64,000 nucleotides of DNA, taken from contig JACMQW010000016.1 in assembly GCA_014376785.1 (NCBI GenBank), positions 1-64,000 of the forward strand, read 5' to 3'. Below are positions 1-8,811 of this stretch, piece by piece (the stretch's first letter is position 1; each line of letters opens with the position of its first letter). The notes under the pieces were generated by a model. The model saw only the letters and a list, made by a program, of their open reading frames with translations, ran no database searches and had not been told where the DNA came from. This DNA comes from Oligoflexia bacterium (GTDB lineage: Bacteria > Bdellovibrionota > UBA1018). Position numbers and translations under genes: made by a program.

Positions 1-94
1 GCGGAGTTTGCGGAGTTTGCGGAGTTTGCGGAGTTTGCGGAGTTTGCGGAGTTTGCGGAGTTTGCGGAGTTTGCGGAGTTTGCGGAGTTTGCGG
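1..94. repeat. 9-bp tandem repeat (GCGGAGTTT), about 10.4 copies
   Basis: The unit GCGGAGTTT is repeated without a visible mismatch from the first base to about position 94 and then stops abruptly. The array probably extends beyond the window. The period is a multiple of three, so on the plus strand it can be read as Ala-Glu-Phe repeats, and that frame stays open to a TGA at 226-228. The downstream part of that frame is AT-rich with no protein-like character, so I treat the array as an intergenic minisatellite, with the tail of a repeat protein as the alternative. Confidence 0.9.
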
Positions 95-366
95 CAGGAA
101 TTACTTTAAATTTTTTCCACACCCGTAAAATTTTTCTTGCCACTCTTTTTAGGAGAATTTCATCCTTAGCCACTGAGATGCTGCAACACCTGCTGTACAA
201 ACCAAGAAAACCTGTATCCGTTGTCTGAGTGGTTTTCGAAAATTCACTTAAAATCTCGTTCGATCCTGCCTCAGACGATCCTCGCGCACAAAACGCGCCA
301 GTAAAAATCAGGTGTATACCTCTCTGACCGGTTTCATTCCGAAACTTTAAATCCTGAGAAACCACC
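95..366. other. Intergenic, no gene seen
   Basis: No convincing coding frame, RNA gene or strong hairpin is visible between the tandem repeat and the HNH reading frame. The stretch has T-rich runs near 110-150 and probably holds the promoter of the HNH gene, but I cannot pick a confident -35/-10 pair. Confidence 0.5.
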
Positions 367-1347
367 ATGATTCCCCACGAAAAACTCCACGAACAAACTC
401 TCGATGCCGCTAAACGCGAGAAGTCGGCCACTCTAGAGCTTCTCAAATTCTTGATGGAAATCGAGGACCGGCGGACTTAAGCCGTCATGGCTTTTCCTTC
501 GATGTTTAAATACGTCGAAAAAGGGTTGGGCTACTCCCCTGCTCAAGCTTCCGAAAGAATTTCCGCGATGAGACTGCTGCGTAAAGTTCCCGAAATTTCC
601 GAGAGCTTGAAATTAGGCTCCCAGACCTTAACCTCCGTCGCCAAGATCGCTTCCCACGTTCGACGAGAAAATCTCACTTCGGAAGCCGCCTGCTCCCTCG
701 TCCGAGAAACATCCCATCAAACGATTTCGGCATTAGAGAAATACTTGCTCGGAGTTTCGTTCGTCGAACCTCAGAAGATTGAGCGCACAAAAATCATTTC
801 CGCCGAACTCACTCGGCTCACGCTTGATGTGAATGAAGAATTCATGGAACTCGTAAACCGCGTGCGCGAGCTTCATGGAAATCCTGCACTCGCACTTTCA
901 GAAATTTTCCAGCAAGCGATGAAGGAAGTGATCAAAAAGAAAGACGTAAAATCCCGAGTGAACGGGTCCGCTACTTCCGGAGCCGAACTACAAAGTGAGT
1001 CGCAAACTCCGTCGCCAGCTGCACATTTTTCGAACTCTCGTCTGCGCGGTCCGACGAGAACTCAAGCCGTAAAGAGTTCCAAACATACAACACGTTATAT
1101 CCGAGTGAACGACCGTCGAATCACGTTCCAAAGAGCCGCTTTTCAATGCGAATTCATTCATGAAAAATCAGGCACACGTTGCAATTCTCGATTCGGCCTG
1201 CAGATGTAACACGCCATACCATATGCAAAAGGCGGATCGAATGCGGCCGAAAACTTGAAAGCCTACTGCCCGGCGCACAATCGGCTCAGCGCGATTCAAG
1301 CGTATGGCGAAAAAAAGATGCGGCCGTACTTGAGCCGGCACTCCTGA
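367..1347 (+). pseudogene. HNH endonuclease gene with two in-frame TAA stops
   Basis: The frame starting at ATG 367 is continuous in register to a TGA at 1345-1347, about 326 codons, and reads as a DUF222-like HNH endonuclease of the type often multi-copy in Bdellovibrio relatives. It begins MIPHEKLHEQ, runs into the helical N-terminal domain (KYVEKGLGYS, RISAMRLLRKVP), and ends with the zinc/HNH region (CEFIHEKSGTRC, then HAIPYAKGGSNA and CPAHNRLSAI). Two codons are TAA: 478-480 (codon 38, where a Tyr-like residue would fit in DRRT-x-AVM) and 1207-1209 (codon 281, directly before the HNH histidine, where relatives have Asp). No frameshift is needed anywhere. The second stop removes the catalytic HNH half, so a protein started at ATG 487 would be inactive as a nuclease. 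Most likely a young pseudogene; recoding or readthrough is the alternative. Confidence 0.75.
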
Positions 1348-1367
1348 TTAGAGCATCGAAGGATTTT

Positions 1368-2282
1368 CTACAGCCACTCGCCCGTAAAAACTTTTTCTGC
1401 CGGTCCGGCAAGGTGGACACGGCCCTGTCCTGATTCCCAACCCGCCTCGAGTTTCACAAACACCGATCCGCCGGGCAGCACCACTTCCACTTCGGCCCCT
1501 GGAGCCGTATGGCCGAGAGCTTCTGCAGCTGCAACCACTGCGCAAGCCCCGCTCCCGCAAGCCAGGGTCGCGCCGGCTCCACGCTCCCAAACCCGCACAT
1601 GAAGCTTCACCCGCGATTCGATTTCGACGAACTCCACATTCGTCCGATTCGGGAACGCCGGATGATGCTCGACTAATTTCCCCCAACCCGCGAGGTCTAA
1701 TTCCGAAAATTTGCCAAACGCCGCATTCGGAAGAAAGAATACTGCATGAGGATTCCCCATATCGACTCGCGCAAAAAGGAAGTCGCTCCGTACGTGCGAG
1801 GAACTGGAGTCAGGCGCTGAAGGTCGGGAGTTCGATCCCGAACCGACCGAATCCGGTCGAGAGAGCGAAATTTTTTCCCGAGAATTCAAAACTTTCGGCG
1901 TTCCTAATCGGACCGACGGATACTTTCCGGCTAGAGTCATTTCGACAAGACCACTCCGGGACTCAACCTGGAATGACTGATCTCGGCCGTCCCGCCCGGA
2001 CCTTCGTTCTCCGAGAAAAACCGCAAGCGCACGCATTCCGTTTCCGCACATTTCGGCTTCGCTTCCGTCCGCATTTAAAATAACCACCCGAGCACGAGCA
2101 ACCCCCGGATCCAAAGCCGCTTTCAACCACAGGATTTGGTCACAACCCACTCCGAACTGCCGATGGGATAACTTCGCCGCGAGTTCCGGCGTCAGGTGAA
2201 ACCCAGCTGGAGCACCCGCGCGGTGATCAATCACGATAAAATCATTCCCGCAGCCTTGCATCTTCGTAAATGGAAAACGCAT
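1368..2282 (-). CDS. dapF: Diaminopimelate epimerase
   Basis: Converts LL- to meso-diaminopimelate for lysine and peptidoglycan synthesis in the cytoplasm. The start region MRFPFTKMQGCGNDFIVIDH is typical. The two catalytic cysteines are visible: about Cys79 in EMCGNGMRAL and about Cys242 in ACGSGACAV, each in its family motif. At roughly 304 residues the protein is longer than the usual 270-280. The extra length is a Ser/Pro-rich insert at about residues 143-163, between the two half-domains. The ATG at 2282 overlaps the TGA of the upstream secreted-protein gene, so translation is probably coupled; a GTG one codon upstream (2285) is also possible. Confidence 0.93.
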   Translation of the reverse strand: MRFPFTKMQGCGNDFIVIDHRAGAPAGFHLTPELAAKLSHRQFGVGCDQILWLKAALDPGVARARVVILNADGSEAEMCGNGMRALAVFLGERRSGRDGRDQSFQVESRSGLVEMTLAGKYPSVRLGTPKVLNSREKISLSRPDSVGSGSNSRPSAPDSSSSHVRSDFLFARVDMGNPHAVFFLPNAAFGKFSELDLAGWGKLVEHHPAFPNRTNVEFVEIESRVKLHVRVWERGAGATLACGSGACAVVAAAEALGHTAPGAEVEVVLPGGSVFVKLEAGWESGQGRVHLAGPAEKVFTGEWL

Positions 2283-4732
2283 CACTGGGTACCGAGAGAG
2301 CCCTGTCCGCCCAGGCCCCCGGATTTTTTACCCGTGCCGCTTTTTTTACCCGCGCCCATCGTTGGGTCATCCTTCGAAATATTTTCCGAAACCTGCTTAC
2401 CGCAGGTCCGATAGTCCTCCTCCAAGCGTCCACAGATGTTAGGGCTGCCTGTCGATTTTCCAACAGATTTCTGTTCCCCAACCTTTGAGCTATTAGAACC
2501 CAATGATTTCGTTAATTTTGCCAAACGAGCAGCCAGCGCTTTTTCTTCCGGCGTACCCTTCGCTAAGGCGTCTCCGGTCGAGTCGGCTGCCTCAGCTTCA
2601 GGGCCGCGAACATCGCATGAAGCGTGGTAAATATCTTTCTTGGTGTCACAGTCAGCAGCCGACGCTTTCGAAACGCAAGCCGCTTTCGCTGATTCCAAAT
2701 CCGCGATATATTTGTCGAGCTTATCCTGTTTATCTTCGATTTCTTTATCACGTTCTTGAATCGCAGTCGTCGTATCTCCGATGCCCTTAGATCCCGCGTC
2801 GGGCAGGCCCGGATTGATTCCCTGAAGCACGAGATTGCGCAAATCATTCGGCTTATAAAGCCCGGTCTTCTCGTCTATCTCCGGCGACTTAATTTCCTTC
2901 GGATCCAGTGAAAACGAATCTTTCACCTTCAGTTTTCCTAATGCCGCCATGATCTTCGCTTTGGCCGCTTCGATTCCAGAGGTGACTTTATTCAGCGTCT
3001 GCGCCATCCCGAGGTCCTTACCCGTGTTCGGATCTTTTCCACTCGCGAGATTCGTCGCCGCCGCCTGAATCTTTTGGTTTAAATTTGTTTTGAAAAGCTC
3101 TTTCGATTGTTTTCCCGAATCGATCACTTGGGTGAGCGTCGTTTGAAGCGAGGAATACTGCGCAAGACAATCGGTGATTCCGCTACAAGCCACGGTGATC
3201 GTGCGGTTCGGATTTTGGGTTGCAGCAACCTGGCCCAAGAAATCCTTGATCGGTGCCGTCCCCGAAGTCATCCCCAGCGAGGACGCGCTGCCCGCTCCCC
3301 CCGCACACGACTGACCGGTGTAAAGGCAGTCGACCATCGAGTCGAGTTGCTTGAAACATTTCGCTTGGGTCGATAGATCGGCCGTTTCACAATTCGCCAT
3401 TCCGAGCATGGTCGTTTTGTTGGATTTACCCGTGGCCGCGTAGAGTGCATCCGAGTAGGAATTTCGAAGCGCTCGGTAAGCGCTCGCGTTTTCGTTTCGA
3501 AGCGCGTCTTCGACCGAGGTTTTATCCTGGCCGATTTTGGTGGCCACTTTCGCCCGGCAATCCGCGACTTTCGAATTAAACTGAGTCACGTAAGCGCCAC
3601 CCAGTGACGCGACTTTACCGCCAATCTGAGCAACCACTTCGTCTACCGTGTTGTATGTGTAGTTCGGAGCGGCGGCGTAACTCTTCGTTTCTCCCGACAA
3701 TTCAGCATTCAGCCGAATGTCCGTGCCCGCCTTCAGTTCGAAATCTGCTTTGCGAGTTTTATAAAGGTTCGTTTCGCGCGTGCGGTTCGTTACCGCGGCA
3801 CCGTTCACCACTTTGTTCGTCGACTGCGCGGCTTTACAGGCGATGAGTTCCATCACCGACACGGAGCCCGCCGGGTAAAGCGTGCTCGCACTGCCTTCTT
3901 TCACGCAACGAAAAGACGTCACCGGCGTGTTTAAGCATGTCACCATTTGGGAAGCCGCAGCTTGGGCTTCCACTTTTAAGACGTTTAGAGACAAGTTATT
4001 CGCAGCGGCGACTTTTCCCGGAAGAGATTCCGAGAGCGCTCTCAGAGATGCGGCAGCTGCCTTCAGTCCGGGTGGATTTCCTCCCTCGCCGCCGTTGATG
4101 CGCGAACCGACTAATTTCAATTGCGCATCTCGGTCCTGCAGTTCCTGATCGATCTTCGTCATTTGATCATTACCGGACTTCAGCATGTCATTCAGTCCAC
4201 CCGGTCCCTGCACCAACGAGTCGATAAACTTATCGGCTGCGGTGAGTTGCTTTCGAAAACAGACCAGCTCCTTATTCAAAGCATCGAGCACGCCGCGCTG
4301 ACAAGCGTAGGCCTCACCCGATTTCGTGATCTCTTTTCTTTTATTCTCTAGGAAATTCACGTCGTTTTTAAAAACACCGCAAGCCATGTCCTTAGCATTT
4401 TCCGGCGGAGATTTTCCTGGGTCCGGACAAACCGTATCGATCGTCGCCTTCCCATCGATGTCGTCTTCTTCTTTCCCTTGCCCGAAACTCCCCTTCACCG
4501 TTTTCGCAGTCGACGTCACCGCATCGATGATTCCGTTCCCACTCGATGCCGTTTCAGCGGCCGGGTCTTCTCGGTCGCAGGAAGCAATCGAAGGAAGCTG
4601 GGTGTTTGTAAAGCTCGGGAGGGAGCCCTCATTCACTTTCGGTACCGTCGGATCTGCTCCGAATGCAGAGAGCGTTACAAAAAATAGGGGGAATAAGAAA
4701 TTTCGAGAGCGGAATAGTTCACCACGACGCAT
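2282..4732 (-). CDS. Large Cys-rich secreted protein, unknown function
   Basis: About 816 residues, not recognised. It starts with a Sec-type signal peptide (basic n-region, hydrophobic core, cleavage near SAFGAD). I count 20 cysteines spread through the mature part, an even number consistent with disulfides outside the cytoplasm. Several stretches look like long helices or coiled coils (for example around KRKEITKSGEAYACQRG and IQERDKEIEDKQDKLDKY). The C-terminus is low-complexity Gly/Lys/Ser (KKSGTGKKSGGLGGQGS). It is the first gene of an apparent two-gene unit, with its stop overlapping the dapF start. Function cannot be assigned; a periplasmic or outer-surface structural role is a guess. 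Confidence 0.8.
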   Translation of the reverse strand: MRRGELFRSRNFLFPLFFVTLSAFGADPTVPKVNEGSLPSFTNTQLPSIASCDREDPAAETASSGNGIIDAVTSTAKTVKGSFGQGKEEDDIDGKATIDTVCPDPGKSPPENAKDMACGVFKNDVNFLENKRKEITKSGEAYACQRGVLDALNKELVCFRKQLTAADKFIDSLVQGPGGLNDMLKSGNDQMTKIDQELQDRDAQLKLVGSRINGGEGGNPPGLKAAAASLRALSESLPGKVAAANNLSLNVLKVEAQAAASQMVTCLNTPVTSFRCVKEGSASTLYPAGSVSVMELIACKAAQSTNKVVNGAAVTNRTRETNLYKTRKADFELKAGTDIRLNAELSGETKSYAAAPNYTYNTVDEVVAQIGGKVASLGGAYVTQFNSKVADCRAKVATKIGQDKTSVEDALRNENASAYRALRNSYSDALYAATGKSNKTTMLGMANCETADLSTQAKCFKQLDSMVDCLYTGQSCAGGAGSASSLGMTSGTAPIKDFLGQVAATQNPNRTITVACSGITDCLAQYSSLQTTLTQVIDSGKQSKELFKTNLNQKIQAAATNLASGKDPNTGKDLGMAQTLNKVTSGIEAAKAKIMAALGKLKVKDSFSLDPKEIKSPEIDEKTGLYKPNDLRNLVLQGINPGLPDAGSKGIGDTTTAIQERDKEIEDKQDKLDKYIADLESAKAACVSKASAADCDTKKDIYHASCDVRGPEAEAADSTGDALAKGTPEEKALAARLAKLTKSLGSNSSKVGEQKSVGKSTGSPNICGRLEEDYRTCGKQVSENISKDDPTMGAGKKSGTGKKSGGLGGQGSLGTQ

Positions 4733-4921
4733 GAATAGAAGCCCCTTCTCACGATCAAATAGCAGTAGAAACCTTTCTTCATTTTAGACACGGCCCGGCT
4801 GAAGCGCCATGGAAAGCTGCCGTCAAATCGCTGCCGCCGATCTCGCGCTGCCGATTGACGGGAGTTCCCCGCTTCCGCAAACTGAGTTTCCACTTTGGAA
4901 GCCCTAAGAAGAGGTTGGTTC

Positions 4922-5845
4922 TTGCGCCGTCATTCCATTCTCTCCATTAAACCTTGCTCCTTCATCTGCGTTACCGCCGCGATTTTTCTCGTATCCATCG
5001 CAGGTGCGGCCGAAAAAACACCAACCTTCCCCGCCCCAGACGGCCCTCTCTCCATCCTTCACTCGCACAACGATTTTGCCCAAGAACACCCGCTCGACAC
5101 CGCCCTAGAGAATGGAATCACCAGCGTGGAGGCCGACGTCACCGATCGTCGCGGCGAGGTTCGCGTGGTGCATCTAGGCCTTTGGACCTACGGCAGTTTA
5201 AAAGACCTATACCTCGATCGACTCCAGAAATTAGTCGACGAAAAAGGCTCGGTCTATGGTGACGGAAAAAAATTCACCCTTTGGATTGAAATGCGCCCGT
5301 TCATCACGAGTCGAAAAGTAGTGCCACTGCTCCGAAGTCTGCTCTCTAAATATCCGATGCTCGCGCAATACGGAAAAGATGGAAAAGAAGTAAAACCGGG
5401 GCCGGTAACCGCGGTGCTCATGAATGTGCATTCGCGAGATTATTTCGATGGTTTAGAAACCGCGCCCGCTTGCCTCACGGTTAGCCGGGCCGCAGAAAAA
5501 GATCAGCCAAATGCCTCTTTCCAGTGTTACGTGCATTTCCGGTGGGCAAGCCAATTCACTTGGATGGGAAATGGAGAAATGCCGCGGCCTGAAATCGAGA
5601 AACTCCGAATGCTCCAGCGGGATGCACACTCCCGCGGACTAAGAACCCGCTACTGGGGCATTCCCGATCACGCGGAATTTTGGAAACGCGCGCTCACTCT
5701 CCCCTTCGATCTCGTCGGGACGGACCAACTCCACCAGACTCGTCTCTACCTGGCTCCCGCACTTCCTCATGCGACCTTGCCGACCAAGAAGCTGCCTAGT
5801 GCGGAAGTCCCGCGCGGCTTGCCGGTTGGAAAAGGCTCACCCTAA
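4922..5845 (+). CDS. AIM6-like PLC-type phosphodiesterase domain protein, secreted
   Basis: The region after the signal peptide, HSHNDFAQEHPLDTALENG followed by TSVEADV, matches the start of the AIM6-like branch of the phosphatidylinositol-phospholipase-C/glycerophosphodiesterase fold, where His, Asn/Asp and Glu-x-Asp build the active and metal site. A downstream EMRPF strand and RYWGIPDH near the C-terminus fit the TIM-barrel core. I chose the TTG at 4922 because AAGAAGAGG lies 7-8 bases upstream and it gives a compact signal peptide (MRRHSILSIK plus hydrophobic core, cleavage near AGAAEK). A TTG at 4895 would add nine residues. The substrate is unknown. The gene is monocistronic and convergent with the E1 operon. 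Confidence 0.7.
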   Translation: MRRHSILSIKPCSFICVTAAIFLVSIAGAAEKTPTFPAPDGPLSILHSHNDFAQEHPLDTALENGITSVEADVTDRRGEVRVVHLGLWTYGSLKDLYLDRLQKLVDEKGSVYGDGKKFTLWIEMRPFITSRKVVPLLRSLLSKYPMLAQYGKDGKEVKPGPVTAVLMNVHSRDYFDGLETAPACLTVSRAAEKDQPNASFQCYVHFRWASQFTWMGNGEMPRPEIEKLRMLQRDAHSRGLRTRYWGIPDHAEFWKRALTLPFDLVGTDQLHQTRLYLAPALPHATLPTKKLPSAEVPRGLPVGKGSP

Positions 5846-5989
5846 ATTCAGGTACCCGTACCAAGCAAACGTCATGAAAACGTTACTGAGTACAAGCAAC
5901 CCGATGGTTTTAAAGGTGATGAGCAAATTTGAATTCAAAATTTACTCCCCTGTCATTCGGTCACGATCTCACCGTGACTTAAGTCGGGC

Positions 5990-7066
5990 TTAAGCCTTTT
6001 CGGCTACCGTCTCGCGAATCGCATTTTCGATGTCGTAAGCCTGAGGAACCGAAGCCGCTTCGAGCGCGTCCGCAAGTCCAATTCCGGGTACGTAAGCACC
6101 CGCAAGCAAACGTGGCTTCGACTCTAACGAGTAAAAGAACTCATCCACCGCGCGGCGGTAGAGGTGTTCGCCGAAGTTCGTGACTTCGGTGTCTTCGTTC
6201 ACGAAAATCACTCGTTTCGTTTTACCGATCGATGCCGACACGGTCGCCCAGTCGTAAGGCATGAGCGTGCGCAGATCGATCACTTCAACCGAGATGCCTT
6301 CTTCTTTCAGACGGTCCGCGACTTCGTTTGCGATCAGGACGTGCCGTCCGTACGTGACCACGGTCACATGCTCGCCTTCGCGAGAAATTTTCGCCTTACC
6401 GATTTCGACCGTGTAATCCGTCAGTTTCGGCCACTTTGGCTTCCACGTCTTCTGAGCTTCAGAACCTAAGATCGGCATGTCAATCATCGCCTTCAGTTCT
6501 TTTTCGCCTTCAGGGGTGAGCTCAGGCTCTCCCGGAATTTGCTCGGTGCCGCGAACGCGGAGAAGCGCTTTCGGCATGAGGAACATCGTCGGATTTTCAT
6601 CCTTCATGCAGGCCAGGAGTAACCCGTACGCGTCGAGCGGAGTCGACGGCATGACGATTTTCCAACCCGGGATGTGCGTCATCATCGCATCGAAAGAGTG
6701 CGAGTGATAAATCGAACCGCGAATTCCCGCGCCGACTGGAGTCATGATCGTGACCGGAAGGTTCCAGTCCCCGTTCGACGTCCAAGACTGCATTCCGCCG
6801 AGTTTTAATAGATCGATCGTATTGTAGATGTAATCGCAGAACTGAATTTCTGCGACGCTTCGGCATCCCGCAAGGCCAAGCCCAATCGCAGCGCCGACGA
6901 TACCGCGCTCATCGAGGGGGCTGTTCCACGATGTCTTGATTCCTTGAGTGACCGTGAAGGCTCCGCCGAGTGGAGGACCCACGTCTTCACCGAAAACGTT
7001 TTTCAATTCGAGGTTCTCTTCACCGTAGTGAAGGGCCATGCGGATAGCCTGTGCCATGTGTGCCAT
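5990..7066 (-). CDS. 2-oxoacid dehydrogenase E1 component, beta subunit
   Basis: Beta chain of a thiamine-diphosphate E1 enzyme (pyruvate or branched-chain 2-oxoacid dehydrogenase type). Family landmarks are the N-terminal QAIRMALHYGEE and FGEDVG segment, GLAGCRSVAEIQF, the transketolase pyrimidine-binding region, and a C-terminal domain with VTYGRHV and VIDLRTLMPYD. About 358 residues, slightly longer than most beta chains. Its ATG overlaps the TAA of the alpha-subunit gene (TAATG), so the two chains are made together. No E2 or E3 gene lies within the window, so the complex must be completed from elsewhere. Branched-chain oxoacids are a plausible substrate but the sequence alone does not settle it. 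Confidence 0.87.
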   Translation of the reverse strand: MAHMAQAIRMALHYGEENLELKNVFGEDVGPPLGGAFTVTQGIKTSWNSPLDERGIVGAAIGLGLAGCRSVAEIQFCDYIYNTIDLLKLGGMQSWTSNGDWNLPVTIMTPVGAGIRGSIYHSHSFDAMMTHIPGWKIVMPSTPLDAYGLLLACMKDENPTMFLMPKALLRVRGTEQIPGEPELTPEGEKELKAMIDMPILGSEAQKTWKPKWPKLTDYTVEIGKAKISREGEHVTVVTYGRHVLIANEVADRLKEEGISVEVIDLRTLMPYDWATVSASIGKTKRVIFVNEDTEVTNFGEHLYRRAVDEFFYSLESKPRLLAGAYVPGIGLADALEAASVPQAYDIENAIRETVAEKA

Positions 7067-8169
7067 TAGAGGTACTTACCTTTCTGACCTTTGAAGGTGT
7101 GATCGTAAATCGTCGAGGGATCCGGCATCGGCTCTTCTTTCACGCGTTTTGCCATTTCCAGCATGTCTTCGGTGTATTTCGTTCGGACCGCATCCATCTT
7201 CTCGCGAGTCATCACGCCTTCTTTTTCTAAGCGAGTTTCGAAGAGGGTGAGCGAATCGTCTTCGCCTTTTACGAGGTTTGCGCCGGTTGCTGACGAGTGG
7301 CCATAGAGTCGGGAAACGCGGGCTTCGAGGAGAAAAGGTTTTCTCTCTTTCCGGATGTAGGCGGTGGCTTCTTGAATCGCGAGGAACGCTTCTTCCGGAT
7401 CGTTTCCGTTAATCACGCGATTTTTAATTCCGAAAGCAGTCCCACGGTCGGCCATGTGCTTTTCGCCATGCTGCGTATTCGAAGGAGTAGAAATCCCAAA
7501 TTCGTTATTGGTCACGATTATGAGGATCGGAAGTTCCTCTTTCGGACGTGATGACCAGACCAGACAAGAAGCGAATTCACCTTCCGCAGTTCCCGCATCG
7601 CCGCCATTTACGATCGTGATGGAATCTCCGCCGTGCTGTCGTTGAGCAATTCCCGTCCCGATCGCCGTCGCGTACTGGGTTTCGATCGTGGAAGTGATCG
7701 GCACCACGTTCCATTTGCGAATCGAGGTGTGATTTCCGAAGTTTCGCCCACCTGAATAGGGATCGCTCGCGGTATTTTTCATCTGGCGAATCATGTCCAG
7801 AGGCTCAGCGCCCATGGCGAGAAGAATCCCCGAAGAACGGTAGTGGAGATGAAGAAAATCGTAATCCAGGCCCTGACCTTTTTTCACGTGAAGTCCGAGC
7901 GGAATATTGAAAGCTTCTTCGCCGGGACCCCCGATCCAGAAGTACCCATCGCTCTGTTTGTACATGCGGATCAAGCGCTCTTCTAGGCAGCGAGTCCGAA
8001 CCATCAAGTCGTGAATTTGGATGAGCTGTTTTGCTGGGAGAGTGAACTTTTTCTGGGAAGAATCTTTCGACACCACCGAAGGTTTAGACGTCGTTTGGGA
8101 TGGATTCACAGACTTTCCTTTCAGAGGAGCCAGATTCAACTTGTTCTTCGTCATGCTTTTGGATGCCAC
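7066..8169 (-). CDS. 2-oxoacid dehydrogenase E1 component, alpha subunit
   Basis: Alpha chain of the same E1 heterotetramer. The ThDP motif is recognisable as NGGDAGTAEGEFAS followed about 20 residues later by IVTNNEFGIS. Upstream GPGEEAFNIPLG and HLHYRSSG are typical of the branched-chain/pyruvate E1 alpha family, as is LYGHSSATGAN near the phosphorylation-loop position. The first 45 residues are a Lys/Ser-rich extension ahead of the domain start near LIQIHDLMVRTR. The GTG start at 8169 has GGAGA about 8 bases upstream; an ATG five codons in (MTKNK) is an alternative. First gene of the two-gene E1 operon. Confidence 0.87.
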   Translation of the reverse strand: MASKSMTKNKLNLAPLKGKSVNPSQTTSKPSVVSKDSSQKKFTLPAKQLIQIHDLMVRTRCLEERLIRMYKQSDGYFWIGGPGEEAFNIPLGLHVKKGQGLDYDFLHLHYRSSGILLAMGAEPLDMIRQMKNTASDPYSGGRNFGNHTSIRKWNVVPITSTIETQYATAIGTGIAQRQHGGDSITIVNGGDAGTAEGEFASCLVWSSRPKEELPILIIVTNNEFGISTPSNTQHGEKHMADRGTAFGIKNRVINGNDPEEAFLAIQEATAYIRKERKPFLLEARVSRLYGHSSATGANLVKGEDDSLTLFETRLEKEGVMTREKMDAVRTKYTEDMLEMAKRVKEEPMPDPSTIYDHTFKGQKGKYL

Positions 8170-8206
8170 GTCGCTGTTCTCCGAAATTAGACCTGAAAAA
8201 TTGATT

Positions 8207-8226
8207 CAGACATTGTCAGACATTGT
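8207..8226. promoter_or_regulatory. Tandem 10-mer (CAGACATTGT x2) upstream of the E1 operon
   Basis: The decamer CAGACATTGT occurs twice back to back, ending about 40 bases upstream of the E1 alpha start codon. Related but looser TTGAG-containing words continue to about 8275. A tandem 10-mer has one-helical-turn spacing and could be a pair of regulator sites, but this is inference from position only. Confidence 0.3.
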
Positions 8227-8346
8227 TTGAGCGTTGCTTCAGTACTGCTTGAGTCATTCTTAAATATTGGTTGAGCAGACTGGTTTACCCGATGCGCTTA
8301 GGATTCACAAGACGTCGGCAGCCATTATTCGGCGCATTATCAACGC

Positions 8347-8808
8347 TTATTTTTTAGAGCGGCCGCCATCGCCAGTGCTCGTGGCAATCGCGAATTTTTC
8401 GGCACCCGCTTTCCTTGCAGAATCCATGACTTCGATGGCCGAACCGAGGAATGCTTCCTTATCCCCTTCTAGGATCACCAGCCGGGATTTCGTCATCCCG
8501 AAAGCTTTTTTAAGGCTCGTCTCGAGCGTCCCATAGTCTCCCGCCGCGACGGCCAGCCCGTTCACTTGCATCCGACCGGCCGGAAGCAGGCTCACCACGA
8601 TTCCTTCGGGCTGTGACTGGGAAGTTTCCGGTGAAGCACTCGGCAGACTCACGTCGACGCCGGAATTCGTCATCACGGATGAGGTCACCATAAATATAAT
8701 CAAAAGCACGAGGAAGATGTCGGTTAACGGCGTGATGTTAATCTCCGCCACAATTTCTGCGTCGTGATCTTCCCCGCCTCCAGATTTTCCGCCCAGTCGA
8801 ATCGCCAT
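8347..8808 (-). CDS. ExbD/TolR family protein
   Basis: About 153 residues with one N-terminal membrane segment (residues about 29-47, after DAEIVAEINITPLTDIFLVL). The Asp in ITPLTDIFLVLLIIFMV is the conserved proton-path residue of ExbD/TolR. The rest is a small periplasmic domain. It lies 3 bases after the ExbB/TolQ-like gene and forms with it a proton-motive-force motor. No TonB or TolA gene is adjacent here, unlike the second ExbBD pair at 38.6-39.7 kb, so this pair may serve Tol-Pal, a gliding/TonB-like system, or another partner. Confidence 0.85.
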   Translation of the reverse strand: MAIRLGGKSGGGEDHDAEIVAEINITPLTDIFLVLLIIFMVTSSVMTNSGVDVSLPSASPETSQSQPEGIVVSLLPAGRMQVNGLAVAAGDYGTLETSLKKAFGMTKSRLVILEGDKEAFLGSAIEVMDSARKAGAEKFAIATSTGDGGRSKK

Positions 8809-8811
8809 GAA

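Noticed and set aside
1-228. Open plus-strand frame reading Ala-Glu-Phe repeats to a TGA at 226
   Set aside because: No start within the window and the part after the repeat is AT-rich without protein-like features; a tail of a repeat protein cannot be excluded but is not supported.
5846-5989. GTCACG/CGTGAC hairpin as a terminator between convergent genes
   Set aside because: Only 6 bp and no T-tract on either strand; too weak to annotate.
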